Below, piece by piece: positions 33,650 through 42,310 of a stretch of 49,761 nucleotides of DNA (positions are counted from its first letter, which is position 1; each line of letters begins with the position of its first letter). The notes beneath the pieces were generated by a model. It was not told the DNA's origin, did not search any database, and saw only the letters and a list, made by a program, of their open reading frames with translations. The position numbers were made by a program, and so were the translations under genes. Source of the stretch: CAVYHJ01 sp963768165 [NCBI: uncultured bacterium] (GTDB lineage Bacteria; UBP4; UBA4092); NCBI GenBank assembly GCA_963768165.1, contig CAVYHJ010000012.1, forward strand, positions 1-49,761, in the 5' to 3' direction.

Positions 33650-33712
33650 ATTCGTCAACAGGACAGGGGAGAATTCAAATACATACCATAATATATTAAA
33701 GGGGAAGAGAAT

Positions 33713-34567
33713 ATGTTAATTTTAAGCGGTATCGTTATCGTTGTTGGATTATTAATTTTAATAAATGGTTCCATCTGGTTATTTAAGGAATGGGGAAAGC
33801 GTAAGACTCCCCTATTACTGGTATTTCTTGGATTTGTCATAGTCGTCGTGGGGAGTACTCTATTAACAAAAAAACTAAACGACAATTTAATTGCAAAAAA
33901 TGCATCTGTTGAGTCTGCTTCCATATCTAAAGTATCTAAGAATTCAAATCCCACAGGAAATACAAGCAATAAAAACATTCCCAGTATAGATACTACCACC
34001 ACGATGGTAGCCCCACCCAAGGAAGTAATAAATCCTACTCCGACCCAACCTCAACAAGAATCTTCCAATGGACAGGCTTGGGATTTTGAGAATCCTATAG
34101 ATTCATTTGATTGGAAAGCCGATTGGGATAGTGGAACTAGCCGTGGAATTTTATCCTTGACCATTACTTCCACTCAAAGTTATACCGGGAAGTCATCCAT
34201 GGTATTGTATATTAACAAAACTGATGCAAAGGACCCGGACGGGGTAACCGTTTCCACCAGGAATTTCAGGAAAAACATGGCTTCGGATACCGTGGTCAGT
34301 TTTTATATTCGAAGTTTGATGCCGATAAAATCCACTTGGTTTGAAACCAAAGCTTTTTCGATAGCAGGGAAAAATTATGCTTGGGATAATAATGGGGTTT
34401 ATGGGCAATTATCCCCCAAGTGGACACAGTATATCAACTATAGATCGGATAAACAAACTCCTTACGATAAAATTGGATTTCAGATATGGACGGGTACAGA
34501 TACCGGCACTTTTATAGTGTTTGTAGACAATGGGTATTTTGGTTCTGACCCGAATGCTGTCAAGTAA
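33713..34567 (+). CDS. Membrane-anchored beta-sandwich protein, copy 1
   Basis: A 284-residue protein. Two N-terminal hydrophobic helices (about 3-24 and 33-51, separated by a short basic turn) are followed by a Ser/Thr/Pro-rich linker (about 60-120). The C-terminal domain of about 160 residues (from WDFENPIDSFDW to the end) has the pattern of a jelly-roll carbohydrate-binding module: WKADWDSGTSRGILSL, SYTGKSSMVLYIN, WTQYINYRSD, and the closing FIVFVDNGYFG. I infer sugar or surface binding; no catalytic residues are evident. GGGGAAGAG precedes the ATG. This copy alone has a consensus -35 box. The family is otherwise unknown to me. Confidence 0.8.
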   Translation: MLILSGIVIVVGLLILINGSIWLFKEWGKRKTPLLLVFLGFVIVVVGSTLLTKKLNDNLIAKNASVESASISKVSKNSNPTGNTSNKNIPSIDTTTTMVAPPKEVINPTPTQPQQESSNGQAWDFENPIDSFDWKADWDSGTSRGILSLTITSTQSYTGKSSMVLYINKTDAKDPDGVTVSTRNFRKNMASDTVVSFYIRSLMPIKSTWFETKAFSIAGKNYAWDNNGVYGQLSPKWTQYINYRSDKQTPYDKIGFQIWTGTDTGTFIVFVDNGYFGSDPNAVK

Positions 34568-34644
34568 AAGACTCAAGACAATTCGCTCTTTACCATATTC
34601 CAATCTTAAAGGGCTGGATTAATTGATGGGGACTATACCCTCGG

Positions 34645-34845
34645 TTAGACATTTGTAGGGGTAGATGTGTTTTTTCCTGAGTCTCCTCCATCTTGATTTG
34701 ATCCAGCCTCTTCCACAGAATACACATCCCACCTAAAGGGTGATTTCTTTGCCGTATATTCTATTTTTAGGTTCTTCAAAATGTCATTTATTACGAATTC
34801 ATACAAAAAAGTGTAACCTATTGGTTGCAATAATTTGTTTCCAGC
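34645..34845 (-). pseudogene. Coding-like fragment in spacer copy 1
   Basis: Minus-strand open frame of about 66 residues after an in-frame stop, with only a TTG as possible start: LYEFVINDILKNLKIEYTAK, then SPFRWDVYSVEEAG and a Gly/Ser/Thr/Asn tail. It reads like the C terminus of a larger protein. I cannot name it and it may be chance. Confidence 0.3.
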
Positions 34846-35026
34846 CTACATATATTTCCTAACCTCATATTTATCAAATATATACACATATTTTACAAGA
34901 GGCATAAGTTTTGCGGTATTTTTCAACAAACTATTTATTTTTAGATATTAAAGGGAATAGGATATTCGTCAACAGGACAGGGGAGAATTCAAATACATAC
35001 CATAATATATTAAAGGGGAAGAGAAT

Positions 35027-35881
35027 ATGTTAATTTTAAGCGGTATCGTTATCGTTGTTGGATTATTAATTTTAATAAATGGTTCCATCTGGTTATTTAA
35101 GGAATGGGGAAAGCGTAAGACTCCCCTATTACTGGTATTTCTTGGATTTGTCATAGTCGTCGTGGGGAGTACTCTATTAACAAAAAAACTAAACGACAAT
35201 TTAATTGCAAAAAATGCATCTGTTGAGTCTGCTTCCATATCTAAAGTATCTAAGAATTCAAATCCCACAGGAAATACAAGCAATAAAAACATTCCCAGTA
35301 TAGATACTACCACCACGATGGTAGCCCCACCCAAGGAAGTAATAAATCCTACTCCGACCCAACCTCAACAAGAATCTTCCAATGGACAGGCTTGGGATTT
35401 TGAGAATCCTATAGATTCATTTGATTGGAAAGCCGATTGGGATAGTGGAACTAGCCGTGGAATTTTATCCTTGACCATTACTTCCACTCAAAGTTATACC
35501 GGGAAGTCATCCATGGTATTGTATATTAACAAAACTGATGCAAAGGACCCGGACGGGGTAACCGTTTCCACCAGGAATTTCAGGAAAAACATGGCTTCGG
35601 ATACCGTGGTCAGTTTTTATATTCGAAGTTTGATGCCGATAAAATCCACTTGGTTTGAAACCAAAGCTTTTTCGATAGCAGGGAAAAATTATGCTTGGGA
35701 TAATAATGGGGTTTATGGGCAATTATCCCCCAAGTGGACACAGTATATCAACTATAGATCGGATAAACAAACTCCTTACGATAAAATTGGATTTCAGATA
35801 TGGACGGGTACAGATACCGGCACTTTTATAGTGTTTGTAGACAATGGGTATTTTGGTTCTGACCCGAATGCTGTCAAGTAA
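35027..35881 (+). CDS. Membrane-anchored beta-sandwich protein, copy 2
   Basis: Identical in protein and DNA to the gene at 33713, including its ribosome-binding site and TAGGAT -10 box. Its -35 region comes from the spacer and is TTATTT instead of TTGACA, so expression should be weaker or depend on read-through from copy 1. No terminator is obvious in the spacer. Confidence 0.8.
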   Translation: MLILSGIVIVVGLLILINGSIWLFKEWGKRKTPLLLVFLGFVIVVVGSTLLTKKLNDNLIAKNASVESASISKVSKNSNPTGNTSNKNIPSIDTTTTMVAPPKEVINPTPTQPQQESSNGQAWDFENPIDSFDWKADWDSGTSRGILSLTITSTQSYTGKSSMVLYINKTDAKDPDGVTVSTRNFRKNMASDTVVSFYIRSLMPIKSTWFETKAFSIAGKNYAWDNNGVYGQLSPKWTQYINYRSDKQTPYDKIGFQIWTGTDTGTFIVFVDNGYFGSDPNAVK

Positions 35882-35958
35882 AAGACTCAAGACAATTCGC
35901 TCTTTACCATATTCCAATCTTAAAGGGCTGGATTAATTGATGGGGACTATACCCTCGG

Positions 35959-36159
35959 TTAGACATTTGTAGGGGTAGATGTGTTTTTTCCTGAGTCTCC
36001 TCCATCTTGATTTGATCCAGCCTCTTCCACAGAATACACATCCCACCTAAAGGGTGATTTCTTTGCCGTATATTCTATTTTTAGGTTCTTCAAAATGTCA
36101 TTTATTACGAATTCATACAAAAAAGTGTAACCTATTGGTTGCAATAATTTGTTTCCAGC
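35959..36159 (-). pseudogene. Coding-like fragment in spacer copy 2
   Basis: Exact repeat of the fragment at 34645-34845. Confidence 0.3.
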
Positions 36160-36340
36160 CTACATATATTTCCTAACCTCATATTTATCAAATATATACA
36201 CATATTTTACAAGAGGCATAAGTTTTGCGGTATTTTTCAACAAACTATTTATTTTTAGATATTAAAGGGAATAGGATATTCGTCAACAGGACAGGGGAGA
36301 ATTCAAATACATACCATAATATATTAAAGGGGAAGAGAAT

Positions 36341-37195
36341 ATGTTAATTTTAAGCGGTATCGTTATCGTTGTTGGATTATTAATTTTAATAAATGGTTCC
36401 ATCTGGTTATTTAAGGAATGGGGAAAGCGTAAGACTCCCCTATTACTGGTATTTCTTGGATTTGTCATAGTCGTCGTGGGGAGTACTCTATTAACAAAAA
36501 AACTAAACGACAATTTAATTGCAAAAAATGCATCTGTTGAGTCTGCTTCCATATCTAAAGTATCTAAGAATTCAAATCCCACAGGAAATACAAGCAATAA
36601 AAACATTCCCAGTATAGATACTACCACCACGATGGTAGCCCCACCCAAGGAAGTAATAAATCCTACTCCGACCCAACCTCAACAAGAATCTTCCAATGGA
36701 CAGGCTTGGGATTTTGAGAATCCTATAGATTCATTTGATTGGAAAGCCGATTGGGATAGTGGAACTAGCCGTGGAATTTTATCCTTGACCATTACTTCCA
36801 CTCAAAGTTATACCGGGAAGTCATCCATGGTATTGTATATTAACAAAACTGATGCAAAGGACCCGGACGGGGTAACCGTTTCCACCAGGAATTTCAGGAA
36901 AAACATGGCTTCGGATACCGTGGTCAGTTTTTATATTCGAAGTTTGATGCCGATAAAATCCACTTGGTTTGAAACCAAAGCTTTTTCGATAGCAGGGAAA
37001 AATTATGCTTGGGATAATAATGGGGTTTATGGGCAATTATCCCCCAAGTGGACACAGTATATCAACTATAGATCGGATAAACAAACTCCTTACGATAAAA
37101 TTGGATTTCAGATATGGACGGGTACAGATACCGGCACTTTTATAGTGTTTGTAGACAATGGGTATTTTGGTTCTGACCCGAATGCTGTCAAGTAA
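36341..37195 (+). CDS. Membrane-anchored beta-sandwich protein, copy 3
   Basis: Third identical copy. Identity to the other units stops exactly at its stop codon (37195); the next base already differs from the spacer. Its promoter region matches copy 2. The 37196-37428 gap after it contains no further gene that I can support. Confidence 0.8.
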   Translation: MLILSGIVIVVGLLILINGSIWLFKEWGKRKTPLLLVFLGFVIVVVGSTLLTKKLNDNLIAKNASVESASISKVSKNSNPTGNTSNKNIPSIDTTTTMVAPPKEVINPTPTQPQQESSNGQAWDFENPIDSFDWKADWDSGTSRGILSLTITSTQSYTGKSSMVLYINKTDAKDPDGVTVSTRNFRKNMASDTVVSFYIRSLMPIKSTWFETKAFSIAGKNYAWDNNGVYGQLSPKWTQYINYRSDKQTPYDKIGFQIWTGTDTGTFIVFVDNGYFGSDPNAVK

Positions 37196-37428
37196 CATGT
37201 GGTAATACAAAAAGGGAAATCCGTACCTTCAAAAAGAAGAATCCGGTTATTCAATCTGATCCATTTGCGCAAGCGCTATCTTATCGGACATTACAGATAT
37301 CGCCAATCTTCCGACCATATTAGATACCCAGTCACAGAATAGAATCCCCATTCCATAAAGTTTTTAAAATTGCTATGGGACAAGTTATGAGCTAAAATAA
37401 TAGATGGAAAATGAAGAAGGGAAATGAA

Positions 37429-38229
37429 ATGGTGCCACAGGTTGATTTTTGTGGATTAAAAATAAATCGGTTGATATTGGGTGCGAATCCATTTGGGGGA
37501 TACAGCCACCAAAGCCCAGAACGGGATGAAACGATGCGGTCTTATTACACCCCTGACCGGATTATAGAGACATGGAATCGAGCCGAATCCGCGGGAATTA
37601 ATACCATGATAACCAATAACGAGACCCCACATGTATTTCAGGCAATCAAGGAATATTTTTCTGCAAAGGGGAAACTTCAATGGATTGCCCAGATCAATTG
37701 CATGCACAAACCGAATATGTTTGAAGCTATTGATGAAGCCGTTACGATTGGCTGTAAGGCGTTATATTTTCATGGCGGATTGCTTGATGAAGCCTATATC
37801 ACGAAAGATGAAAAGACACTATCCAGCTGGTTTGAGTATACCCATAAGATTGGAGTACCCGCCGGAATTGCCGGTCATCCACCGGAGGCGCACTTATGGG
37901 TAAATGGTTTGGACCTGACTGATTTCCATTGTGTTCCATTTTTCAATTGCGGCAGTTTACATAACGGGAAAGGAGATACTTTCAGTTTAGGGGATATCTT
38001 TCCCGCGACCGAATGCATTCGCCGGATACAGAAGCCCTGTATCGGGTATAAAATCATGGGTGCCGGCCGAATTGATCCTTTGATTGCCTTTGAATATGCC
38101 TTCGAACGCATCAAACCCACGGATGTCGTGAATGTCGGCATGTTTCGTGGAGATAAAGATAATATAATAGAAGAAAATGTGGCGCTGGTGAATGATGTTT
38201 TGAAACGCCAGGAATTAGTGAAAGTATAA
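37429..38229 (+). CDS. Aldo/keto-reductase-like TIM-barrel protein
   Basis: About 266 residues from ATG 37429, preceded by GAAGGG about 8 nt upstream; an ATG at 37411 is possible but less well supported. The N terminus CGLKINRLILGANPFGGYSHQ resembles the first strand of aldo/keto reductases. Alternating strands and helices follow, as in a TIM barrel (GINTMITNNETPHV, WIAQINCM, GCKALYFHGG, GIAGHPPEAHLW, YKIMGAGRI, VVNVGMFRGDKDNI). The usual catalytic Asp-Tyr-Lys-His set is not clear, so it may be a non-redox barrel or an isomerase-like enzyme. I recall similar proteins in environmental genomes annotated only as hypothetical or AKR-like. Not in an operon. Confidence 0.65.
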   Translation: MVPQVDFCGLKINRLILGANPFGGYSHQSPERDETMRSYYTPDRIIETWNRAESAGINTMITNNETPHVFQAIKEYFSAKGKLQWIAQINCMHKPNMFEAIDEAVTIGCKALYFHGGLLDEAYITKDEKTLSSWFEYTHKIGVPAGIAGHPPEAHLWVNGLDLTDFHCVPFFNCGSLHNGKGDTFSLGDIFPATECIRRIQKPCIGYKIMGAGRIDPLIAFEYAFERIKPTDVVNVGMFRGDKDNIIEENVALVNDVLKRQELVKV

Positions 38230-38297
38230 AAAAGATACTAGAAAAACCAACCCGGTAAATAAATCTACAATCAAATTTACATCCCTACCAAACCTGA

Positions 38298-39194
38298 TTA
38301 CATTTTTTCCAACGCAGCAATTCGTTCTTCAATAGGGGGATGGGTGTCGAAAAGAGAGTTAAGTTTTCCACCGTGTTCGATGAGGGGATTGACGATAAAA
38401 AGATGGGCGGTGGCTTTATTGGCAGAATGGAGTGGTTCATCATCGTCGGAGATTTTGCGTAAAGCATCCGCCAATCCTTTCGGATAGCGGGTGAGGAGCG
38501 CGCCGCTGGCATCGGCGAGAGATTCACGACGGCGGGAAATTGCCAATTGAATCAGAGTGGCGATAATGGGCGCGAGAATCGCGAGAACCAATCCGACCAC
38601 CATAAAGATAGCTTCTGCATTTCCCCCGCCTCTGTCATCCCTGTCTCTGCGTCCCCCACCCCACCAAATGGAACGGGTCAACCAATCGGATAGAAGAGCC
38701 ACGACGCCGACCAGGGTAACTGTGAGCGTGCTTAATAAAATATCATAATTTTTAACATGGGATAATTCGTGGGCGATAACACCTTCCAGTTCATCCCGGT
38801 TTAATTTCTGCATGATTCCCGTGGTCACACAGACGACCGCATGTTTTGGGTTTCGACCGGTGGCAAAGGCATTGGGCGCAGGATCATCAATGACATAGAT
38901 TTTGGGTTTGGGGATACCGGCGGCGAGACACATCTCTTCCACAATATCATCCAATTGCCGATCTTCTTCATGGGTAGCGGGACGGGCGTTACTCATGCTA
39001 AGCACCATCTTATCACTAAAGAAATAACTGCCGACACTGGACACCATCGCAATCATTATCGCAAAAGGTAACGCCAAAATCCCCCAATGAAGTGCGCGTC
39101 CAATGACCCAAGCGACGACCACCACAAAAATAATAAAAAAGAAAACCAAAAGGAAAGATTTGATTTTATTATGCTGGATTTCCTGGCGAATCAT
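38298..39194 (-). CDS. htpX: HtpX-family M48 zinc metalloprotease
   Basis: About 298 residues from ATG 39194 (MIRQEIQHNK); an earlier frame start at 39218 falls inside a palindrome and is unlikely. The M48 zinc site is intact: HELSH in EGVIAHELSHVKNYD, and the third ligand Glu in RRESLADASGALL. Two N-terminal hydrophobic helices and two after the zinc site (VTLVGVVALLSDWL and IFMVVGLVLAILAPIIATL) place it in the inner membrane. It also has the family segment VIDDPAPNAFATGRNPKHAVV. It degrades damaged membrane proteins. It lies downstream of lemA, a common pairing. Confidence 0.94.
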   Translation of the reverse strand: MIRQEIQHNKIKSFLLVFFFIIFVVVVAWVIGRALHWGILALPFAIMIAMVSSVGSYFFSDKMVLSMSNARPATHEEDRQLDDIVEEMCLAAGIPKPKIYVIDDPAPNAFATGRNPKHAVVCVTTGIMQKLNRDELEGVIAHELSHVKNYDILLSTLTVTLVGVVALLSDWLTRSIWWGGGRRDRDDRGGGNAEAIFMVVGLVLAILAPIIATLIQLAISRRRESLADASGALLTRYPKGLADALRKISDDDEPLHSANKATAHLFIVNPLIEHGGKLNSLFDTHPPIEERIAALEKM

Positions 39195-39209
39195 GGATGG
39201 TTTATAATT

Positions 39210-39239
39210 TGTAGGCATTCAGCGCACTGAATGCCTACA
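39210..39239. repeat. GTAG...CTAC palindrome between lemA and htpX
   Basis: GTAGGCATTCAG (39211-39222), loop CGCA, CTGAATGCCTAC (39227-39238), with T and A extending the stem to 39210-39239. It shares GTAGGCAT ends with the element at 49727 and lies about 16 bp before the htpX start. Confidence 0.85.
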
Positions 39240-39263
39240 TTGAATTATTGTGGTTAATTGTAA

Positions 39264-39842
39264 TTACGATTTAGCGAAACTGACTTTAACAGGTTCCCGT
39301 GCTGCCGCTTCATCCACCTTGAAATAATCCCGTGGTTTGAACCCGAACATTCCGGCAATGAGATTAGTCGGGAAGGTTTGCTGTAAAGCGTTAAACGTCA
39401 TCACCGTATCGTTATAATACTGCCGGGCATAGGAAATTTTTCCTTCGGTTCCCGTCAATTCTTCCTGGAGAGCCATAAAGTTTTGGTTCGCTTTGAGTTC
39501 AGGATAGGCTTCGGAAACAGCGATTAAGGATTTTAAGGCACCGGTTAACATATTTTGCGCTTGTGCCTGTTCGGCGACGGAACCGCCTTGTGAAACCATG
39601 GCACGCGCCTTGGTGACATTTTCAAACGTTTCTTTTTCATGGGCGGCATACCCTTTGACGGTCTCCACCAAATTGGGAATCAAATCAAATCTCCGTTTTA
39701 ACTGGACATCAATTTGCGCCCACCCTTCATCCACCTGGTTTTTCAACCGAATCATCCGGTTGTATTGCATAATCAGAAAAAGTACAAGCAATACGATTAC
39801 CGCTAGAATAATAATCATGAACATACTCATTGCTGCGACCAT
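39264..39842 (-). CDS. lemA: LemA family protein
   Basis: A 192-residue LemA protein: one N-terminal transmembrane helix (about 7-25), then the helical bundle with YNRMIRLKNQVDEGWAQIDVQLKRRFDLIPNLVETVKGYA, FENVTKARA and the end YNDTVMTFNALQQTFPTNLIAGMFGF. A standard partner of HtpX-type proteases; role in membrane stress proposed. AAGGAGG is 7 nt before the ATG. Confidence 0.95.
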   Translation of the reverse strand: MVAAMSMFMIIILAVIVLLVLFLIMQYNRMIRLKNQVDEGWAQIDVQLKRRFDLIPNLVETVKGYAAHEKETFENVTKARAMVSQGGSVAEQAQAQNMLTGALKSLIAVSEAYPELKANQNFMALQEELTGTEGKISYARQYYNDTVMTFNALQQTFPTNLIAGMFGFKPRDYFKVDEAAAREPVKVSFAKS

Positions 39843-39955
39843 TTTTATTCCTCCTTGTATATTTTTTTCTACTAACGAATTGTAATCTGAAGCAGGTCTT
39901 ACGTCAAGTGGACTTAGGTATATTACGTTTTCCGAATAGTTTTAGTTTCATTAAT

Positions 39956-40720
39956 TTACGGCCCACGTCTCCAAATATCGCCCGCACTGGTGGGCCCATT
40001 GGTTGGGTCGAAAGTGAAGCGAGATTGTTGAAGGGGAAAGCCTAATAATTCATCCGATACGGCTTTTTGTATCGGGAAAGGTTCCGTAGAAGTAGAACTA
40101 TAAAAAATACCATCCCCATTGTCAGGACCATTGCTTTTGATTATCCAACCATAATGAGTATCCATAGCGTATCCATATATGCCCCGCCCATTGTGTTTGA
40201 AAGGGTCATAGGGTAGTTCTTTAAAATAGGCGATTGGGGTAGTAAGGGATTTCGGTAAAATTGGCATTCCTTCATCGTCATAATCCGGGAGAGGATAAGT
40301 ATTATAATCCACTTTGTAGAATTCTAAAGCGTTGGCAATATTTACAAAATCTCTTTTAATTTTTGTATTCATTGTTGTGAGGCAACTTGGAATAAAACTT
40401 GGATAGGATAATAAAAAAGCAATAAATCCCGATGCCATGCCAATGACCCTTTTTGATTTCCAAGTATGTTGTAAAGGGATGAATTTACTTACGATAAGAC
40501 CCGTAATTCCCAAGAGAAAACCCATACCTCCTGATAATAGACTAATTATCAACAAAGGCCTGGAGATATAAATAAGTCCTTTATGTATATTCAAACCTTG
40601 AGTCAAAAAGATTGTTATAAATAATATGAGAATGAATGATAATCCTGTGATTCCTGAAATGAAACTACTTTTCACAAGAAAATCTGAAAAGGTATTTTCA
40701 TTATCCGATTCCATAATCAT
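39956..40720 (-). CDS. Pseudopilin-domain membrane protein PF6
   Basis: A 254-residue protein without a zinc ribbon. Three hydrophobic helices (about 18-38, 50-75, 88-110) are followed by a GspG-like pseudopilin domain: FVNIANALEFYKVDYNTYPLPDYDDEG, PYDPFKHNGRGIYGYA, WIIKSNGPDNGDG, DELLGFPL and the tail FTFDPTNGPTSAGDIWRRGP. It is separated from the other five members by the GAF/GGDEF gene. The N-terminal membrane block differs from those of PF1-PF5, as if the pseudopilin domain has been attached to different membrane modules. No Shine-Dalgarno is clear; a second ATG two codons later is an alternative. Function unknown. Confidence 0.75.
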   Translation of the reverse strand: MIMESDNENTFSDFLVKSSFISGITGLSFILILFITIFLTQGLNIHKGLIYISRPLLIISLLSGGMGFLLGITGLIVSKFIPLQHTWKSKRVIGMASGFIAFLLSYPSFIPSCLTTMNTKIKRDFVNIANALEFYKVDYNTYPLPDYDDEGMPILPKSLTTPIAYFKELPYDPFKHNGRGIYGYAMDTHYGWIIKSNGPDNGDGIFYSSTSTEPFPIQKAVSDELLGFPLQQSRFTFDPTNGPTSAGDIWRRGP

Positions 40721-40746
40721 AATGACGTTTTAGAGTTCAAAAAGGT

Positions 40747-40773
40747 TTAGGGGCCACGGCGCCAGATATTACC
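40747..40773 (-). pseudogene. Relic of a pseudopilin-family C terminus
   Basis: On the minus strand, nine codons read GNIWRRGP and stop, the family's C-terminal tail, with no family sequence upstream. Probably the stump of a deleted member just ahead of PF6. Confidence 0.6.
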
Positions 40774-40806
40774 GTACCTAAAACAAATATTCGTGAATAA
40801 AGAAGT

Positions 40807-41802
40807 TTACTCCACCGCTATGCTAATTTGATTTCCGCCACCCCGTTGAGCTTTCAATAAGGCAATGCGGACGGAATTGATTAAACTAATCAAATCATTA
40901 TGACCCGGTCCGAGAGAGACGATTCCCACACTCAGAGTAATACGTGAACTTTTTTCAAACAATTGTTGATTTATATCTTGCGAAATTTTTTGCGCGACTT
41001 GATGCGCCTGTTGAGAATTGCAATAGGATTTGCAAACAATGATTTCATCCAGACCATGCCTGCCGATTAAATCCGCGTGACTCAATTCCTTGCTGATTCT
41101 ATCCGCGATGTTGCGATACAAATCCTCGCCTGCTTTTTCACCGTGGGTTTCCCGATACCGTTTGTAATGGTCAATATCAAACAACATTAAGCTGACATCA
41201 AATTGGTATTCTCTGGAACGAAGGATTTCCTGTTGTGCCCTGTCCCGAAAATAGGTATAGGTCAGTACGTTGGCTTTACTATCCGTTGTGGCGAGTCTTC
41301 GGATGGAGGTAAGCAGGCGTTCTTTCTGGACGGCGAATCCCAAAATATGTGCCAACATCGCGAACAAGGAACGGTCTTCCAGGCTAAAATGATTCTTTTC
41401 GGAGTGGCACGCATAAAGTATTCCAGCCGCATGCTGGTCATAGGAAATTGGCGCCACGATAACGGAGGAATAATCATGTTCCAATTTCAAATCGGCATAA
41501 AATTTAGAATCTGGGGTAATATCATTAAATAAAATCGGTTGTAGTGCCCGGATAACTTCCGCCATCATTTCTTTTCCCATCGCCCGGTGAAATTCTTTAA
41601 TATACAAATGACCCAGCCCGCGCGCGGTGCGAATAAACAAATCTTCCGTGGTTTCATCCACCATGATAACCGCGACACAAGGACAGGAAAACATATCTTT
41701 CGCCAATTCCACACAATTCCCAAAAGATTCTTCCATGTGAGAGGAATGGTTTACGGAATCGGCAATCTTGAGCAGGTCTCTTAGTTGGTCTTCGATTTTC
41801 AT
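40807..41802 (-). CDS. GAF domain plus degenerate GGDEF protein
   Basis: A 331-residue protein from ATG 41802 (AAGGGGG 8 nt upstream). Residues about 15-155 form a GAF domain (SFGNCVELAKDMFSCPCVAVIM, FARFGLVCD-type core replaced by APISYDQHAAGILYACHSEKNHF). About 175-330 is a GGDEF fold: MLFDIDHYKRYRETHGEKAGE keeps the metal Asp and the DxxHY motif, but the signature reads RHGLDEI instead of GGDEF. Cyclase activity is therefore unlikely; it may bind c-di-GMP or GTP, or act as a scaffold. It sits within the pseudopilin array on the same strand. Confidence 0.85.
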   Translation of the reverse strand: MKIEDQLRDLLKIADSVNHSSHMEESFGNCVELAKDMFSCPCVAVIMVDETTEDLFIRTARGLGHLYIKEFHRAMGKEMMAEVIRALQPILFNDITPDSKFYADLKLEHDYSSVIVAPISYDQHAAGILYACHSEKNHFSLEDRSLFAMLAHILGFAVQKERLLTSIRRLATTDSKANVLTYTYFRDRAQQEILRSREYQFDVSLMLFDIDHYKRYRETHGEKAGEDLYRNIADRISKELSHADLIGRHGLDEIIVCKSYCNSQQAHQVAQKISQDINQQLFEKSSRITLSVGIVSLGPGHNDLISLINSVRIALLKAQRGGGNQISIAVE

Positions 41803-41876
41803 CTTCAACACCCCCTTACAACTGTAATTGTATCACCAAGAGAATACAAGGTCTACAAAAAATTCTTCCCATTCAA

Positions 41877-42294
41877 TTAATGTCCGCGACACCAGGTGTA
41901 ACCTGTACTGGTGGTATCATCGCCGGGTTTGGTACAAATAGTAAAACAGATAAACCATTTGAATTATAGTCAATATTATCCATACTGCAATTGCAAATGC
42001 ACCAGTAACAATTCCAGATTTAGCAAATTTTTTACCCTTTAACAATCGATTGCTTTTATCAATATCTTTTAATGCCACGACCCCTAGTATTACAGCCAAT
42101 ACGCCAAATCCTAAACCAATGAATATAATACAATTGGTAAGAATTCCCAATATCCCGAATAGAAGGGAAATGATTCCAAGTTTGGAATATTTAACTTGCC
42201 CAATAACTTCACCAGTTTGGGAAAGTACTGTTCCGCAAAAAGGACAGATATTATCATTTTCCGGTATCTTCGTATTACAAAAAGGACATTTCAT
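41877..42294 (-). CDS. Truncated family member PF5: zinc ribbon plus membrane domain only
   Basis: The open frame (42294-41917, 125 residues) has a zinc ribbon (CPFC, CPFCG) and a DUF4190-like membrane domain (LGIISLLFGILGILTN..., then KKFAKSGIVTGAFAIAVWIIL), but no pseudopilin domain. After its stop another frame reads KPGDDTTSTGYTWCRGH to a stop at 41877, which resembles the family tail NGTTSAGDIWRRGP in position and spacing. The gene thus appears to have lost its pseudopilin domain and then suffered a frameshift near 41930. The spacing to PF4 is 16 bp. It may still make a membrane protein. Confidence 0.6.
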
Positions 42295-42310
42295 CTTTAA
42301 AGTTTATCCA

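Larger units (their letters stand above)
33630..37195 (+). repeat. Perfect tandem amplification: three gene copies, two spacers
   Basis: A 938-bp unit G (33630-34567, 34944-35881, 36258-37195) occurs three times, separated by two copies of a 376-bp spacer S (34568-34943 and 35882-36257). The period is 1314 bp and I found no difference between copies. Upstream of the first G and downstream of the last G the sequence is unique, so the order is U-G-S-G-S-G-D. Either a recent recombinational expansion or an assembly loop. Confidence 0.95.

Noticed and set aside
33655-34020. 121-residue minus-strand open frame, repeated in all three copies
   Set aside because: It lies antisense to the 284-residue gene and its repetition only reflects the DNA repeat.
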